The notes: generated by a model not told the origin, from the sequence alone. 64,000 nt of DNA from an uncultured Clostridia bacterium (GCA_937916395.1 CALFTN010000068.1:20145-84144); one strand, 5' to 3'. Shown: positions 51,085 through 61,149, numbered from the stretch's first letter. Program-made: numbers and translations.

Positions 51085-52842
51085 TTATTTTAATTCTTTG
51101 AACTCATTTACTAATGTGGAAGCTGTTCCTTTGCCAAATGAGAAAATTTCAAGGTAGTGATTACCAAAAATTTTCTGCATAAACTTATTTGAACCTAAGA
51201 ACATCATTGAGAAATCGTTATCAGGAATTATATAACCACAGGCATCATTAGTAAGTCCAAAGACAGTTAAATCCTCGTAGCCTAAAGCATCTTTTAAAGT
51301 GCCAGACGCAAAATCCTCACCTGAAAAAGCAAATTTCTTTTTAAGAGTATCGCCACCACCAATAATATCCGGCTCGATTTCACCAGGGATAAAGGCAATT
51401 TTAAGATTGTTACCTAACTCTAAAACACCAATTTCTGTAATCGACTCATATTGTTTGTTATCAGATTTAGCTACTGTATAGTTACCAACTCTGGTCTTTG
51501 AAATAAGCTCAAATATAGGGTTACCTACCTTTAAAGCAACTTCTTTTGTTTTAAGACTTATTGAAGGTGCCAATTCAACTTCTTCAATTATTTCGTCACC
51601 TTTTGCTTCAACCCATTTTTTGTAATTGCTCTCTCGCTCCTTGAAAATAATAGACCCAGCCTCATAGCTTTCTGGGCTCAAAAGCTCGTCCTTATAAATC
51701 TCTTCATTTGATTTCGTCATAGCAAGAGTAATTCTGCCTAACTCGTTACCAACAGCTTTTGCCTGATTTTCAAATGTATAAACATCTGCATAAAGTCTTG
51801 TTGGATAAACTGCAGCAATAGCACCATTGAAGAATATAGCATTTTTACCTGCACGCTCTAAATATTCGCAAAGCGAATAAACGAAGTCACCTGAGATATT
51901 TTCTCCGGTACCCTTACCGGCCTCACTCATTGAGTTAATATATGGGTGTGCGCCAAAGTTCACGAGAACAGTTTCTTTTTCGTTTTTATCATCAGGAACA
52001 AAACGCAATCTTAAAAGCTGACATGAGCAATCGAAAGGCTCACGTCTATCCCACACATAGCCTTTAATTCCACGCTCTTTTAAAGAAGCCTCTTCACTTA
52101 CTGATTTTTCTGAAGAATTACCCATATATGCTTTATAAAGCTTACCGGTAGTTTTATTCTGGACAGCTTCTTTTATAGCTTCAATAACTTTTCCGTAAAG
52201 GAACTCAAGATATTCTTCATCACAAGAATTCATAAGCTCGCCTTCACCTTTAATCAAAGCTTTGCGGTTATTCATAAACACTTCTATAATTCTTCCCCAT
52301 ATACCCATTGTATCTATTGAACTGTGTGTATGAGTAGAAGAAATATTAATTGAAGCAATATTGTTTTCGCTACAGAAACCAGAAAGTCGCTGACGGATAG
52401 TTCTTATGCATCTGTTAGAAAGACCAATACAGTCAACAGCCGCAAAAACAGTAAGCCCACCTTCTGTTGTGCCAAGACATATTACACGAACTCTTATATC
52501 ATCAAGAACTCCTGTTGGAAATCTTGCAGGAAGACGTGTAACACCACCTATACAATACTCTTTTGTTAAAATATCATCCGGAAGAATACTTTTTTGCGCA
52601 TAACCAAGAACCCATTTGGAGTTTTCGGTTGCTTCTGTAATTAAATCCCTCTGCTTCTGAGACAAACCATCATTAGAAAAACTATTCACCTCAGGTTCAG
52701 GAAGTCCGTTTGAAAATTTGCTTATTGCTTTAACAAAATTTCTTGAGAACATATCAGCACGTTCTTTGTTTGGCATTTTATAAAGCTTTACACCTGCACC
52801 AACAGCTGCAGCCCCTAATGCTATTTTTAAAAATTTACCCAT
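51085..52842 (-). CDS. Neutral ceramidase-like protein
   Basis: This 585-aa protein looks like the neutral/alkaline non-lysosomal ceramidase family, zinc amidases that release fatty acid from ceramide. Visible motifs are the metal-site SSTHTHSSIDTMG near residue 175, NFGAHPYIN and ENISGDFVYSL, whose Ser fits the family nucleophile (NSGD). The start has a short hydrophobic stretch (FLKIALGAAAVGAGVKLY), perhaps a membrane anchor. It follows a lipase-like gene by 3 nt. Whether ceramide is the substrate is unknown. Confidence 0.8.
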   Translation of the reverse strand: MGKFLKIALGAAAVGAGVKLYKMPNKERADMFSRNFVKAISKFSNGLPEPEVNSFSNDGLSQKQRDLITEATENSKWVLGYAQKSILPDDILTKEYCIGGVTRLPARFPTGVLDDIRVRVICLGTTEGGLTVFAAVDCIGLSNRCIRTIRQRLSGFCSENNIASINISSTHTHSSIDTMGIWGRIIEVFMNNRKALIKGEGELMNSCDEEYLEFLYGKVIEAIKEAVQNKTTGKLYKAYMGNSSEKSVSEEASLKERGIKGYVWDRREPFDCSCQLLRLRFVPDDKNEKETVLVNFGAHPYINSMSEAGKGTGENISGDFVYSLCEYLERAGKNAIFFNGAIAAVYPTRLYADVYTFENQAKAVGNELGRITLAMTKSNEEIYKDELLSPESYEAGSIIFKERESNYKKWVEAKGDEIIEEVELAPSISLKTKEVALKVGNPIFELISKTRVGNYTVAKSDNKQYESITEIGVLELGNNLKIAFIPGEIEPDIIGGGDTLKKKFAFSGEDFASGTLKDALGYEDLTVFGLTNDACGYIIPDNDFSMMFLGSNKFMQKIFGNHYLEIFSFGKGTASTLVNEFKELK

Positions 52843-52845
52843 AAA

Positions 52846-54393
52846 TTAAACCTCTTCAGCTTTTTTTACAATATCATCGAAGCGTTTTGTTATTTCATCC
52901 GCTTGAGTACGGTCTTTGATAATAGTGTTTTCAAATAATTTTTCAGCTTCTTCTTTTGATTTCAATATACCATCTTTAATATCCTGTGGTAAATCCTTTT
53001 TTAATAACTCATCAACTTTTGGAAGAAGTCTGTATTTAATTCTGAAAATATCTCTTGACCCATTAAACTGTGGAAAACGTGGGTCTGAATAAACATCTTT
53101 AAATTTCTTATTTATAATAATTTCTTTGCAAAGGCTTAAAGCAACATCGTTATACGCGGTATCATCATGCACCTGATATTTAAAACAGAATGTAGAATCT
53201 GGGAAAATTGCAGTACCCAAATCAACTGTACCATCAGGCGAAATGTGGTTATGCTCTTTATTCTGACATCTGTCATAAACTGGTTTGTAATCATCTGGTA
53301 ATTTAATGTCAGGTCCGACAGAATAACCACCTAAAGATGCTGATTTAAAATCAACTATCGTGTCCGAATTAAGATTTTTAGTTCCGGCAAATGGTAAAAG
53401 TGGCAAGCCGTAGCCACAGATTGAGAAAAACTCTGTTCCTTGCTTTTCTATTTTACAAAGCAACTCTCTTAAATTATTCTGTGCTTTAAAAAATCTGTCA
53501 GTTTTTTCTCTTAATACATTATATTCTTCACCAACAAGATACTTATCACGATATTCCTGATATTTTTCTCTAGGTATAACTGCCCACATACCAGGACAAT
53601 TAATTAAAAATGTTTCTAAAAGTGCATCCACCAACGCACCAACTATGTTTTCTGCAGTATCTTTATGAAATCTTTTTAAAAGCTTTTCTAAGCTTTCAAT
53701 AGTTTTTGAATCTAAAAACATACCAAGTAAAGAGGTTGGATTTGTTAAATCAAGATTTTTTGAAAATATATCTGCAATTAATGTTGAACCATTTGTTGCA
53801 GGAACAAAATAGCAAACACGATTAACATCGCCCTGTTCACCAAAAGCATCGAAATACGCAGTAGCAATTGAACCACCTAATGAAACCGGAATTAAATTAA
53901 CCTTATCGTGACCTGTTTCTTTTTTTACATTCTGAATATAGTCATTAAGTCTTTTTGCTGTCTCATAAGGCTGACCGAATGAATTATAAGCAAAAAAGAA
54001 AAGATGGTCTTCACCTATTACTTCTGCTAATTCCTCCATCGGAACCATTTTATATATGTAACGCTTATCATCCGCCGAGCATTTTTTTAAAGAAGCTCCA
54101 TCATAATCTACAATATGAAGATTTTCGGTAGAAACACCCTCTTTATTAACTCTTAATGGCGTAACAGCTTCTGAAACTGCTTTTTTTAAAGATTTACAAA
54201 AAGCCTTATCATTCTTTGTTACTAGGAGTAAAATCGCTGATGGCAATATTTTCTTAACTAATACTTTTGTATCAATATCCATCGGCCATGCAGATTTCAT
54301 TCTTTCATTTTTCGAAGAATACAAATCGACCTTTGATTGACCAATACCAGGCACTATTATAGTTGGGCAATATTCACAAGCACATTTACTCAT
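52846..54393 (-). CDS. Alpha/beta hydrolase, lipase-like
   Basis: This 515-aa protein has lipase-type motifs: TIIVPGIGQS near the start (oxyanion segment), FFFAYNSFGQP and the nucleophile elbow PVSLGGSIATAY at about residue 170, with a later SPDGTVDLGTAIFPDSTFC that may hold the acid. It resembles the LCAT-like/phospholipase group in plan. No signal peptide is seen. With the ceramidase-like gene it forms a two-gene unit that could act on complex or host-derived lipids. Confidence 0.75.
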   Translation of the reverse strand: MSKCACEYCPTIIVPGIGQSKVDLYSSKNERMKSAWPMDIDTKVLVKKILPSAILLLVTKNDKAFCKSLKKAVSEAVTPLRVNKEGVSTENLHIVDYDGASLKKCSADDKRYIYKMVPMEELAEVIGEDHLFFFAYNSFGQPYETAKRLNDYIQNVKKETGHDKVNLIPVSLGGSIATAYFDAFGEQGDVNRVCYFVPATNGSTLIADIFSKNLDLTNPTSLLGMFLDSKTIESLEKLLKRFHKDTAENIVGALVDALLETFLINCPGMWAVIPREKYQEYRDKYLVGEEYNVLREKTDRFFKAQNNLRELLCKIEKQGTEFFSICGYGLPLLPFAGTKNLNSDTIVDFKSASLGGYSVGPDIKLPDDYKPVYDRCQNKEHNHISPDGTVDLGTAIFPDSTFCFKYQVHDDTAYNDVALSLCKEIIINKKFKDVYSDPRFPQFNGSRDIFRIKYRLLPKVDELLKKDLPQDIKDGILKSKEEAEKLFENTIIKDRTQADEITKRFDDIVKKAEEV

Positions 54394-54528
54394 AAATTTT
54401 CAAAAACCTTTCAAAATTTTCGTACCTTTTATTTTAACACATTATTTCTTTTCAAGCAATAAGAAACAATTAGTTATAATTACCAAAATACGCGTTATAA
54501 GTTTGTAAAGTTTAAAATCACAATTTGA

Positions 54529-54557
54529 TTGAAATAGATATTTAGTTAGTGTAAAAT
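54529..54557 (+). promoter_or_regulatory. Promoter of the glycyl radical enzyme cluster
   Basis: TTGAAA, 17-nt spacer, TAAAAT, about 40 nt upstream of the activase gene. Confidence 0.65.
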
Positions 54558-54599
54558 TATTTTAATTATATTTCTATACTATATATATAAAGGTTTTTT

Positions 54600-55343
54600 A
54601 TGAGCGATTTTATTTACACATTCCAAAAAGGCTTTAATTACTCTCAGGATGGTCCAGGTAACAGACTCGTTTACCATTTATCTGGTTGCAATATGTTCTG
54701 CCCCTGGTGCTCAAACCCTGAAGGCTTAAAAAGAAAAAGTAACACACAACAATATACCATTGACGAAATTTTCAAAGAAATTATTTCTTGCAGAACAATG
54801 TTTTTTGAAAATGGTGGCGTTACCTTTACTGGTGGCGAGGTTTCTTTGCAGGCAAATGCAATACAAACACTTTGTCAAATGCTAAAAAAAGAAAATATTT
54901 CAACCTGCATTGAAACAAACGCCTCTTTAAATGATACAGAAAAATTAATTAATATCGTTGATTACATGATTGCAGATTTTAAATCTCCTAATAAAGAAAT
55001 TTTAAAAGCTGTAACTGGTGCAGATATTGAAATAATTAAAGAAAACCTTTTAAAAAGGGCTCTTACGAAAAAGTATTTACTCATAAGAATCCCTCTCATT
55101 AACAACTTCAACACTGGCGAAGAAAATGCTAAGGCTTTTGCTGAATTTTTTAAAGAACTCACAGCCAAAAGCAACAACGATAATATGTTCATTGAAATTC
55201 TTACTTATCATGAATATGGTAAGGATAAATATAAAAATGAAAATTTAGAATACAACTTTTCTGATGGTTTTGTTACAAAAAGTCAGGTTGATATTTTAAA
55301 AACAGAATTAGAAAAAAACAATCTCAAAATAATTAAAACATAA
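54600..55343 (+). CDS. Glycyl radical enzyme activase (radical SAM)
   Basis: This 247-aa enzyme installs the glycyl radical on the protein encoded next. The cluster motif CNMFCPWC (CX3CX2C) is at residues 30-37, with TFTGGEVSLQ and IETNASL as in PFL-activating enzymes. It has no ferredoxin-like insert after the cluster motif, unlike most activases of dehydratase-type glycyl radical enzymes. The stop is 9 nt before the partner gene. Confidence 0.92.
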   Translation: MSDFIYTFQKGFNYSQDGPGNRLVYHLSGCNMFCPWCSNPEGLKRKSNTQQYTIDEIFKEIISCRTMFFENGGVTFTGGEVSLQANAIQTLCQMLKKENISTCIETNASLNDTEKLINIVDYMIADFKSPNKEILKAVTGADIEIIKENLLKRALTKKYLLIRIPLINNFNTGEENAKAFAEFFKELTAKSNNDNMFIEILTYHEYGKDKYKNENLEYNFSDGFVTKSQVDILKTELEKNNLKIIKT

Positions 55344-55352
55344 GGTGATTTT

Positions 55353-57719
55353 ATGTACGAATTTAATGCAACTAAATTAACTCAGATGGCAAACGATTTA
55401 TTTAAAGAAGAACGAGAAATTAATAACCTTACTGGTTGGTTTATTATAAAAGAAACAGAAAGCAAATTTGAAGATGAATACAAAGCATTTTCTCCTATGA
55501 AAAAGGCTGCTTTAAAATTCAAAGAGGCTGTTAAGGTTTTACCACTTTCAATAAGCGACAATGCTATTTTCGTCGGTACTCAGCGTGATGCTTTTGCAAG
55601 GAGCTATGCACTGATTAACCCTACTTTTAAAGTAGAAACATTTGCTGGCTACTGCGACCCTACTGCGGTTTACGATGATATTACTCCAACAGAAGAATTT
55701 TCAAAGGAACGAATTGAAGCATTAAGAGAAATCGATAAAAATACGCCTTATGTTAAAGCACTCACAGAAGTTTATGCTTCTTGTGAAAATCTTACTGGTG
55801 AAGTTGCGTTTTTCATCGAACAGGTTACAGGTCACTTAATCCCTGATATGAGAGTCGCTTTAAAATATGGTGTAAAAAAGCTCATAGCAGATATTGATGG
55901 AAAATTGCTTTCTTGTGACGACGATAAAAGAGAAAATTACGAAGCAATGAAAATATCTTTAGAAGCGTTGCTTATACTTACAGAAAGATATAAAGAAATT
56001 GCAAAAGAAAAGTTAACAAAAGCTAATGGTGAACGCAAAGAGCAATTACAGCTTATGGTTGACACATTAGACAAAGTGCCATATGAGCCTGCAACAACGC
56101 TTTATGAAGCAATTCAAAGCTACATTCTTTTATGGCAGACAATGTGTTTAGAGCAGGCGCCAAACCCATTTGCATTCTCTGTTGGTAATGCTGACAGAAT
56201 TTTTGAACCATACAGAAAATTGAGTGGACTCAATAGAGAAACAACCGCTGCACTTCTCAAGCATTTTCTTGTATTTTTCAATGTTGGTGACAGAAGCTGG
56301 GCAATTTCTCAAAACTTAATTGTAAGTGGCCGTGATAAAGCTGGTAACGATTTAACAAACGATACTACTTACGCACTTTTAGATGCTTATTACGATATGA
56401 ATTTACCTCAGCCAATTCTCTCAGTTAAGTTACATAAAAATACACCAGATAAATTATATGAAGAATTGGGCAGATTTTTATTTACACCTGGTTGCCTTAC
56501 ACCATCACTCTTTAATGATGATTCTCTTTACGAGATTTTATCAAAAGCGGGTGTTGATATAGACGATATTGAAGATACTTCAATCGCTGGTTGTCAGGAA
56601 CCACTTATTATGGGTAAAGACAATGCAAACACAACTAACAGCTGGTTTAACTTAGGCAAGATTTTAGAGCTTACATTAAATGATGGTTTTTCAACAGTAA
56701 CAGGTAAAAAAATCTGTGACTTGCCATCTGGTAATACGGATGCTTTAACACTTTTAAAAACAGTTCGTGAAAGGTTTTATAAAAATGCAGAATTCTTCTG
56801 CAACGAAATGATAAAATCTGCAAATGGTGCATCAAGAGCAATCTCTCATTTACCAGTTTCCTTCTTAAGCACTGTAATGGGTGGTATTGAAACCGGCTAC
56901 GATGTAAGAGATATTAATAACCAAGGCACAAAATATAATGGCAGTGGCTGTCTTATTCACGGCACAAGTGTTGTAGCAGATTCTTTCGTTGCCATAGATA
57001 AGCTATTAAACGAACGTCCACAGGATGCAGAACGTCTTTTAGTTGCTCTTAAAAACAATTTCGAGGGCGATGAAGAGTTAAGAGAATTTTTACTCTCTGC
57101 ACCAAAGTTTGGCAACAATAATGAAATTGCTGATAATGAAGCTGTTGAAATAACAAATAAAATTGCCGATATGGTAAGAAGCAAAAAGAACTATCTTGGC
57201 AATAATTTCAGACCTGACTTTTCTACACCATCGACACACTTGCTTTATGGTTATTGGGTTGGTGCTTTGCCTTGTGGTAGAAAATCAAGAGATATGTTGA
57301 ACTATGGTGTAGACCCACTTTACGGCGAAGCACAGAATGGTTTAGGCTTCAGAACTCTTTCTTTAATGAAATTGCCTTTTGAAAAAATGTGTGGAGGCTA
57401 CGCTTCTCACTTTGGTATAGACCCAAAATATTTTTCAAGTGATTCTTACGAAAGCAAGGGTATCGAATTCAAAAACAAGGTTATGAAGCCACTCTTCTTT
57501 AATGAATTAAATAAAAATGTTTCACCATTCTATTTATATGTAAATGTTACAACAGCAGAGATTTTAAGAAAAGTTTTAGCAGAGCCTGAAAAGTATGCAC
57601 CTTCAGGTGTTTACATTATGAGAATTCACGGCACATTTGTTAACTTCCTTGATTTATCCCCTGCTATTCAGCAAGATATTATTACAAGACTTGACCCACA
57701 ATCAACAACAATTTGTTAG
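55353..57719 (+). CDS. Glycyl radical enzyme, dehydratase/lyase type, substrate unknown
   Basis: This 788-aa member of the pyruvate formate-lyase superfamily has the thiyl site AGCQEP with Cys414 and Glu416. The C-x-E pattern marks the eliminase branch (glycerol dehydratase, choline lyase), not PFL, which has two adjacent Cys. The C-terminal radical loop is RIHGTFVNF with Gly760, an uncommon variant of RVxGY. GAAGGTGAT is upstream. Neighbours are a sugar kinase and a mannose-6-phosphate isomerase-like protein, so a sugar, polyol or anhydrosugar substrate is likely. It is expected to be strictly anaerobic. Confidence 0.9.
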   Translation: MYEFNATKLTQMANDLFKEEREINNLTGWFIIKETESKFEDEYKAFSPMKKAALKFKEAVKVLPLSISDNAIFVGTQRDAFARSYALINPTFKVETFAGYCDPTAVYDDITPTEEFSKERIEALREIDKNTPYVKALTEVYASCENLTGEVAFFIEQVTGHLIPDMRVALKYGVKKLIADIDGKLLSCDDDKRENYEAMKISLEALLILTERYKEIAKEKLTKANGERKEQLQLMVDTLDKVPYEPATTLYEAIQSYILLWQTMCLEQAPNPFAFSVGNADRIFEPYRKLSGLNRETTAALLKHFLVFFNVGDRSWAISQNLIVSGRDKAGNDLTNDTTYALLDAYYDMNLPQPILSVKLHKNTPDKLYEELGRFLFTPGCLTPSLFNDDSLYEILSKAGVDIDDIEDTSIAGCQEPLIMGKDNANTTNSWFNLGKILELTLNDGFSTVTGKKICDLPSGNTDALTLLKTVRERFYKNAEFFCNEMIKSANGASRAISHLPVSFLSTVMGGIETGYDVRDINNQGTKYNGSGCLIHGTSVVADSFVAIDKLLNERPQDAERLLVALKNNFEGDEELREFLLSAPKFGNNNEIADNEAVEITNKIADMVRSKKNYLGNNFRPDFSTPSTHLLYGYWVGALPCGRKSRDMLNYGVDPLYGEAQNGLGFRTLSLMKLPFEKMCGGYASHFGIDPKYFSSDSYESKGIEFKNKVMKPLFFNELNKNVSPFYLYVNVTTAEILRKVLAEPEKYAPSGVYIMRIHGTFVNFLDLSPAIQQDIITRLDPQSTTIC

Positions 57720-57733
57720 GATGATATTATTTT

Positions 57734-59113
57734 ATGAATATTTTAGGTATTGATATAGGAACCACTACAATTACAGCTCTGCTTCTAAATGAAGACAATG
57801 GCAGACTTGTCGATAAGGTTACATTAAAAAACGATTCTTTTATAAGTAACGAATTTCACTTTGCAAGATTACAGGACCCTGAGGTTATTCTGGATATTGT
57901 TATAGAAGCAGTAACCAAGATAACTGATGGTAGCGATATTTCTGCAATAGGTGTTACAGGTCAGATGCATGGTATTCTTTATCTCGATGAAAACAATGCA
58001 CCTGCTTCGTCACTTTTCACCTGGCAGGATTTACGTGGTAACGAAAAATTTGAAAATGGTATGACCTATGCCGAATATCTCACAGAATCCACGGGCTACA
58101 AAGCTGCTACTGGATTTGGTCTTACTACTCATTTTTACAATTTAAAAAACAGACTTATTCCAAAAAGAGCAAAAAGAATTTCTACAATTCACGATTATGT
58201 TGTATCACATTTAATCAATGGAATTCCCGTTACTCATTCAAGCGATGCTGCAAGTCTTGGTTTTTACGACTTAAGACATCATCAATTCGATAATGTTGCT
58301 CTTTTAGAAGCAGGTATCGACCCAGAAATTTTACCAAAAGTAATAAAAAACACACGAATTGCTGGTACTACAAGCTGTGAATTCTTACCAGATGGAATCC
58401 CTGTAGCTGTTGCTATTGGTGATAATCAAGCAAGCTTTATTGGTTCTATGATTAATCCTGACAAATCAATCTTAGTAAATGTCGGCACAGGTAGTCAGAT
58501 TTCATTTATAACAACCTCATTAAAATCAACTGATTCTGGCGAAGCAAGACCTTTAACCGACGATGAATATATTTTCGTGTGTTCTTCGCTTTGTGGTGGC
58601 AGGTCTTACCAGATTCTAAAAAACTTCTTTGTTTCCTGTATGGACTTTTTAGGTGGTACAGAAGACGATATTTACAAAAAGATGGATGAACTTTCAGAAG
58701 ATATTTATAATTTAAAAGACCCTCTTAAAATAAACTGTGAATTCGCAGGAACAAGAGCACACCCAGAAAAGCGTGGCTCAATAAAAAATATTTCAACCGA
58801 AAACTTTACGCCAACACATTTAATTTGTGGCTTCCTTTCTGGAGTTGCAGATGAGCTTAAAATGTTATTTGAAGAATCAAGGTCTCATATCGCATTTAAC
58901 CCAAGAGTACTTATAGGCTCTGGTAATGGTTTAAGAAAGAGTGAGGTTTGGAGAAATATTTTCGCTAACGAATTTGATTTGGATTTAGTATTACCAAAAC
59001 ATTCAGAAGAAGCTGCAGTTGGCGCATGTATATTTGCCACTACTGCAAATGGTAAATACAGAAATATAAGAGAAGCACAAAAAATTCTTTTAGGAGGACA
59101 CAATGAATTATAA
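57734..59113 (+). CDS. FGGY-family carbohydrate kinase
   Basis: This 459-aa kinase has both FGGY half-domains: IGIDIGTTTITALLL-like start, GVTGQMHGILYL, SSLFTWQDLRG, SVGTGSQISFI-like phosphate loop (NVGTGSQISF) and LIGSGNGLRKSEVW near the C-terminus. The TWQDLR and QMHG segments recall sedoheptulokinases and xylulokinases, which phosphorylate ketoses. It is in one transcript with the glycyl radical enzyme and overlaps the next gene by 11 nt. Confidence 0.88.
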   Translation: MNILGIDIGTTTITALLLNEDNGRLVDKVTLKNDSFISNEFHFARLQDPEVILDIVIEAVTKITDGSDISAIGVTGQMHGILYLDENNAPASSLFTWQDLRGNEKFENGMTYAEYLTESTGYKAATGFGLTTHFYNLKNRLIPKRAKRISTIHDYVVSHLINGIPVTHSSDAASLGFYDLRHHQFDNVALLEAGIDPEILPKVIKNTRIAGTTSCEFLPDGIPVAVAIGDNQASFIGSMINPDKSILVNVGTGSQISFITTSLKSTDSGEARPLTDDEYIFVCSSLCGGRSYQILKNFFVSCMDFLGGTEDDIYKKMDELSEDIYNLKDPLKINCEFAGTRAHPEKRGSIKNISTENFTPTHLICGFLSGVADELKMLFEESRSHIAFNPRVLIGSGNGLRKSEVWRNIFANEFDLDLVLPKHSEEAAVGACIFATTANGKYRNIREAQKILLGGHNEL

Positions 59114-60164
59114 AGATTATGCTAAAAAACCGATATTTTTCGAAAAAAACCGAGTTTTCAGAGTTTATTTAGGTGGTAAGCTCTTCTCCGATTTTTTTGG
59201 TGATGATAGTGAAGATTCTTTTTATCCTGAAGAATGGATTTGTTCTTCTACAAAAGCATTGAATGATGGTAGCACAGATGAGTTTGAAGGTGTTTCTAAA
59301 ATAAGAGGAACTGAAATTTATTTTAATCAGCTCATCGAAACTGAAAAAGAATTGATGTTAGGTGACAGAAACGGTCTTGACGTTCTTGTAAAAGCACTTG
59401 ACTCTGCAATACGCTTACCTGTTCAGGCTCATCCAGACAAGGAATTTTCAAGAAAACATTTCAATTCAGAATTTGGTAAAGCAGAAGCTTGGCTCGTTTT
59501 AGCTACAAGACCAGATGCACACATATTCTTTGGGTTTAAAGACAATATTACTAAAGAAGATTTAGAAAAAGCTGTAGAAGATAGTGAACACGATAAGGAT
59601 GCCATGGAAAGACTCGTAAATAAATTCCCTGTAAAACCTGGTGATGTTTACTTTATTCCTGCAAAAGCTATTCACGCTATCGGTAAAGGATGTCTTATTT
59701 TAGAAATTCAGGAACCCACCGATTTTACAATTCAACCTGAAAGGCTTTGTGGAGACTACAGATTATCCGACAAGCAAATGTATCTCGATTTAGACAAAGA
59801 AACTGCACTTACTGTTTTTGATTATTCATATAACAAAGAACGTGTATTAAAGGAATGTCGAAAAACACCGACAGTTATTTCAAATGAAAATAACTGCATT
59901 AAATCGTCTGTTATAAGCAAAAAAGATACACCTTGTTTTTCACTTGAGCGTTATGAAATTAATAACGGCAAAACAGAAAAGCTTGCTGCTCCTGTTATTT
60001 ATGTTGTTACTGATGGAAAAGGTGTTCTCACCAATGGTTCTCTTCAAACAGAAATTAAAAAAGGTGATTATTTCTTTATGCCATATTCATGTAACAAAGA
60101 ATATTTTGTTGAATCAAGTGGCACACTGACCCTCGCTGCTTGTATTCCTCCTGAAAGGTCTTAA
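59103..60164 (+). CDS. Class I mannose-6-phosphate isomerase-like protein
   Basis: This 353-aa cupin metalloprotein has the zinc ligands of class I phosphomannose isomerases: LPVQAHPDKEFSR (Gln and His), IPAKAIHAIG (His) and LEIQEPTDFTIQPE (Glu). Its gene overlaps the kinase gene by 11 nt with AGGAGG inside it. In this setting it may isomerise the kinase product or a related hexose phosphate; ordinary mannose-6-phosphate use is the plain alternative. Confidence 0.88.
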   Translation: MNYKDYAKKPIFFEKNRVFRVYLGGKLFSDFFGDDSEDSFYPEEWICSSTKALNDGSTDEFEGVSKIRGTEIYFNQLIETEKELMLGDRNGLDVLVKALDSAIRLPVQAHPDKEFSRKHFNSEFGKAEAWLVLATRPDAHIFFGFKDNITKEDLEKAVEDSEHDKDAMERLVNKFPVKPGDVYFIPAKAIHAIGKGCLILEIQEPTDFTIQPERLCGDYRLSDKQMYLDLDKETALTVFDYSYNKERVLKECRKTPTVISNENNCIKSSVISKKDTPCFSLERYEINNGKTEKLAAPVIYVVTDGKGVLTNGSLQTEIKKGDYFFMPYSCNKEYFVESSGTLTLAACIPPERS

Positions 60165-60166
60165 TT

Positions 60167-60628
60167 ATGTCAAAAGAAAATTTGAATTTAAATTTAATTG
60201 ACCAGAATGATTTTTATTCTCTCGCAAAATATTTTGAAGTGAATAAAGATTATAATAAAAGTCTCGAATATTACAAAAAATATTTTCTCAATAATCCGTC
60301 AATAGAAGGAGAAAATAAAATTCTTTTAAAAATATTTTTATTAAGATATAATTTCACATATTCAGACGAAATTAAAAATCTTCTTTTTAATAGTTACGGA
60401 GAATATGACCTCGGTTTACGCAACGATAGAATTTATGAAAATATTGCTGAATATTTAATTTTTATAAATGATAATAATACAGAAAAAGCGGACGAAAAAA
60501 AGAAAGAATTAAAAGCATTATTAAAATACGGGCAATTACCACTGTTAGATGTAATCATTAGAAAAGATAGTGTTTTCAACGCTTTAAGCGTTCCCGAAGA
60601 AGTTATTAACTTTATAGAAAAATTATAA
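60167..60628 (+). CDS. TPR-like helical protein
   Basis: This 153-aa Asn/Lys/Tyr-rich protein follows the isomerase by 2 nt. It has one clear TPR-like hairpin (FYSLAKYFEVNKDYNKSLEY) and further helices. It has no known family. Its base composition is more AT-rich than its neighbours. It ends the plus-strand cluster, before the terminator at 60635-60674. Confidence 0.65.
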   Translation: MSKENLNLNLIDQNDFYSLAKYFEVNKDYNKSLEYYKKYFLNNPSIEGENKILLKIFLLRYNFTYSDEIKNLLFNSYGEYDLGLRNDRIYENIAEYLIFINDNNTEKADEKKKELKALLKYGQLPLLDVIIRKDSVFNALSVPEEVINFIEKL

Positions 60629-60634
60629 AAAATA

Positions 60635-60674
60635 AAAAACGCGATTAAATTTAATAAAATTAATCGCGTTTTTT
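60635..60674 (+). terminator. Terminator of the glycyl radical cluster
   Basis: AAAAACGCGATTAA / TTAATCGCGTTTTT with an 11-nt loop followed by TATTTTG. Confidence 0.9.
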
Positions 60675-61115
60675 ATTTTGCTTAAATTCCATTTTTACAG
60701 AATATTGTTTTTCAGCAAATCATTTTTGTGTTACATTTTTTTGCATCCATTTTTGTAATTTATTTTCTGTTGTTATTTTAAAAACATGTATTTATTTTTT
60801 AAATTTTTTATTTCGTTTTTATTTTTAATTGTTTCGTTTTTCTTTTTTATTCTCTTGTTTCATTTTTTTATTTTTTGAATTTTAATTTTAAAAATGTCAT
60901 ATTTTATTTTTCAAAATTTTCCGATTGTTTTTGTAAAATATTTTATAAACATTTTTTTGAAAACCAAAAATTCAATCAAAAAATTAAACGAATAAAAAAA
61001 TAAAATAAACAACAAAACCAAAAACAAATTCCAGAATTAAAACAAATTTCTAACTTGGTTACGAAACCAAAATCAATCAACTAAAAAATCAATTATTAAT
61101 ACAATGACAAAAAAT
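60675..61115. other. Very AT-rich, strand-asymmetric gap
   Basis: About 440 bp hold no gene. The plus strand is T-rich to about 60955 (many TTTTT runs, almost no G) and then A-rich to about 61110, so purine/pyrimidine bias flips in the middle. No clear promoter or repeat unit is seen. G+C is far below that of the flanks. Confidence 0.7.
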
Positions 61116-61149
61116 AAAACTCCGAACATTTTAATTTATTCGGAATTTT
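61116..61149 (-). terminator. Terminator after the glycosyltransferase gene
   Basis: TCCGAA / TTCGGA with flanking AAAA / TTTT, 27 nt past the stop codon at 61177. Confidence 0.65.

Noticed and set aside
55353..57719. Pyruvate formate-lyase
   Set aside because: The active site has a single Cys in a C-x-E pattern rather than the Cys-Cys pair, and the gene neighbours are sugar genes.
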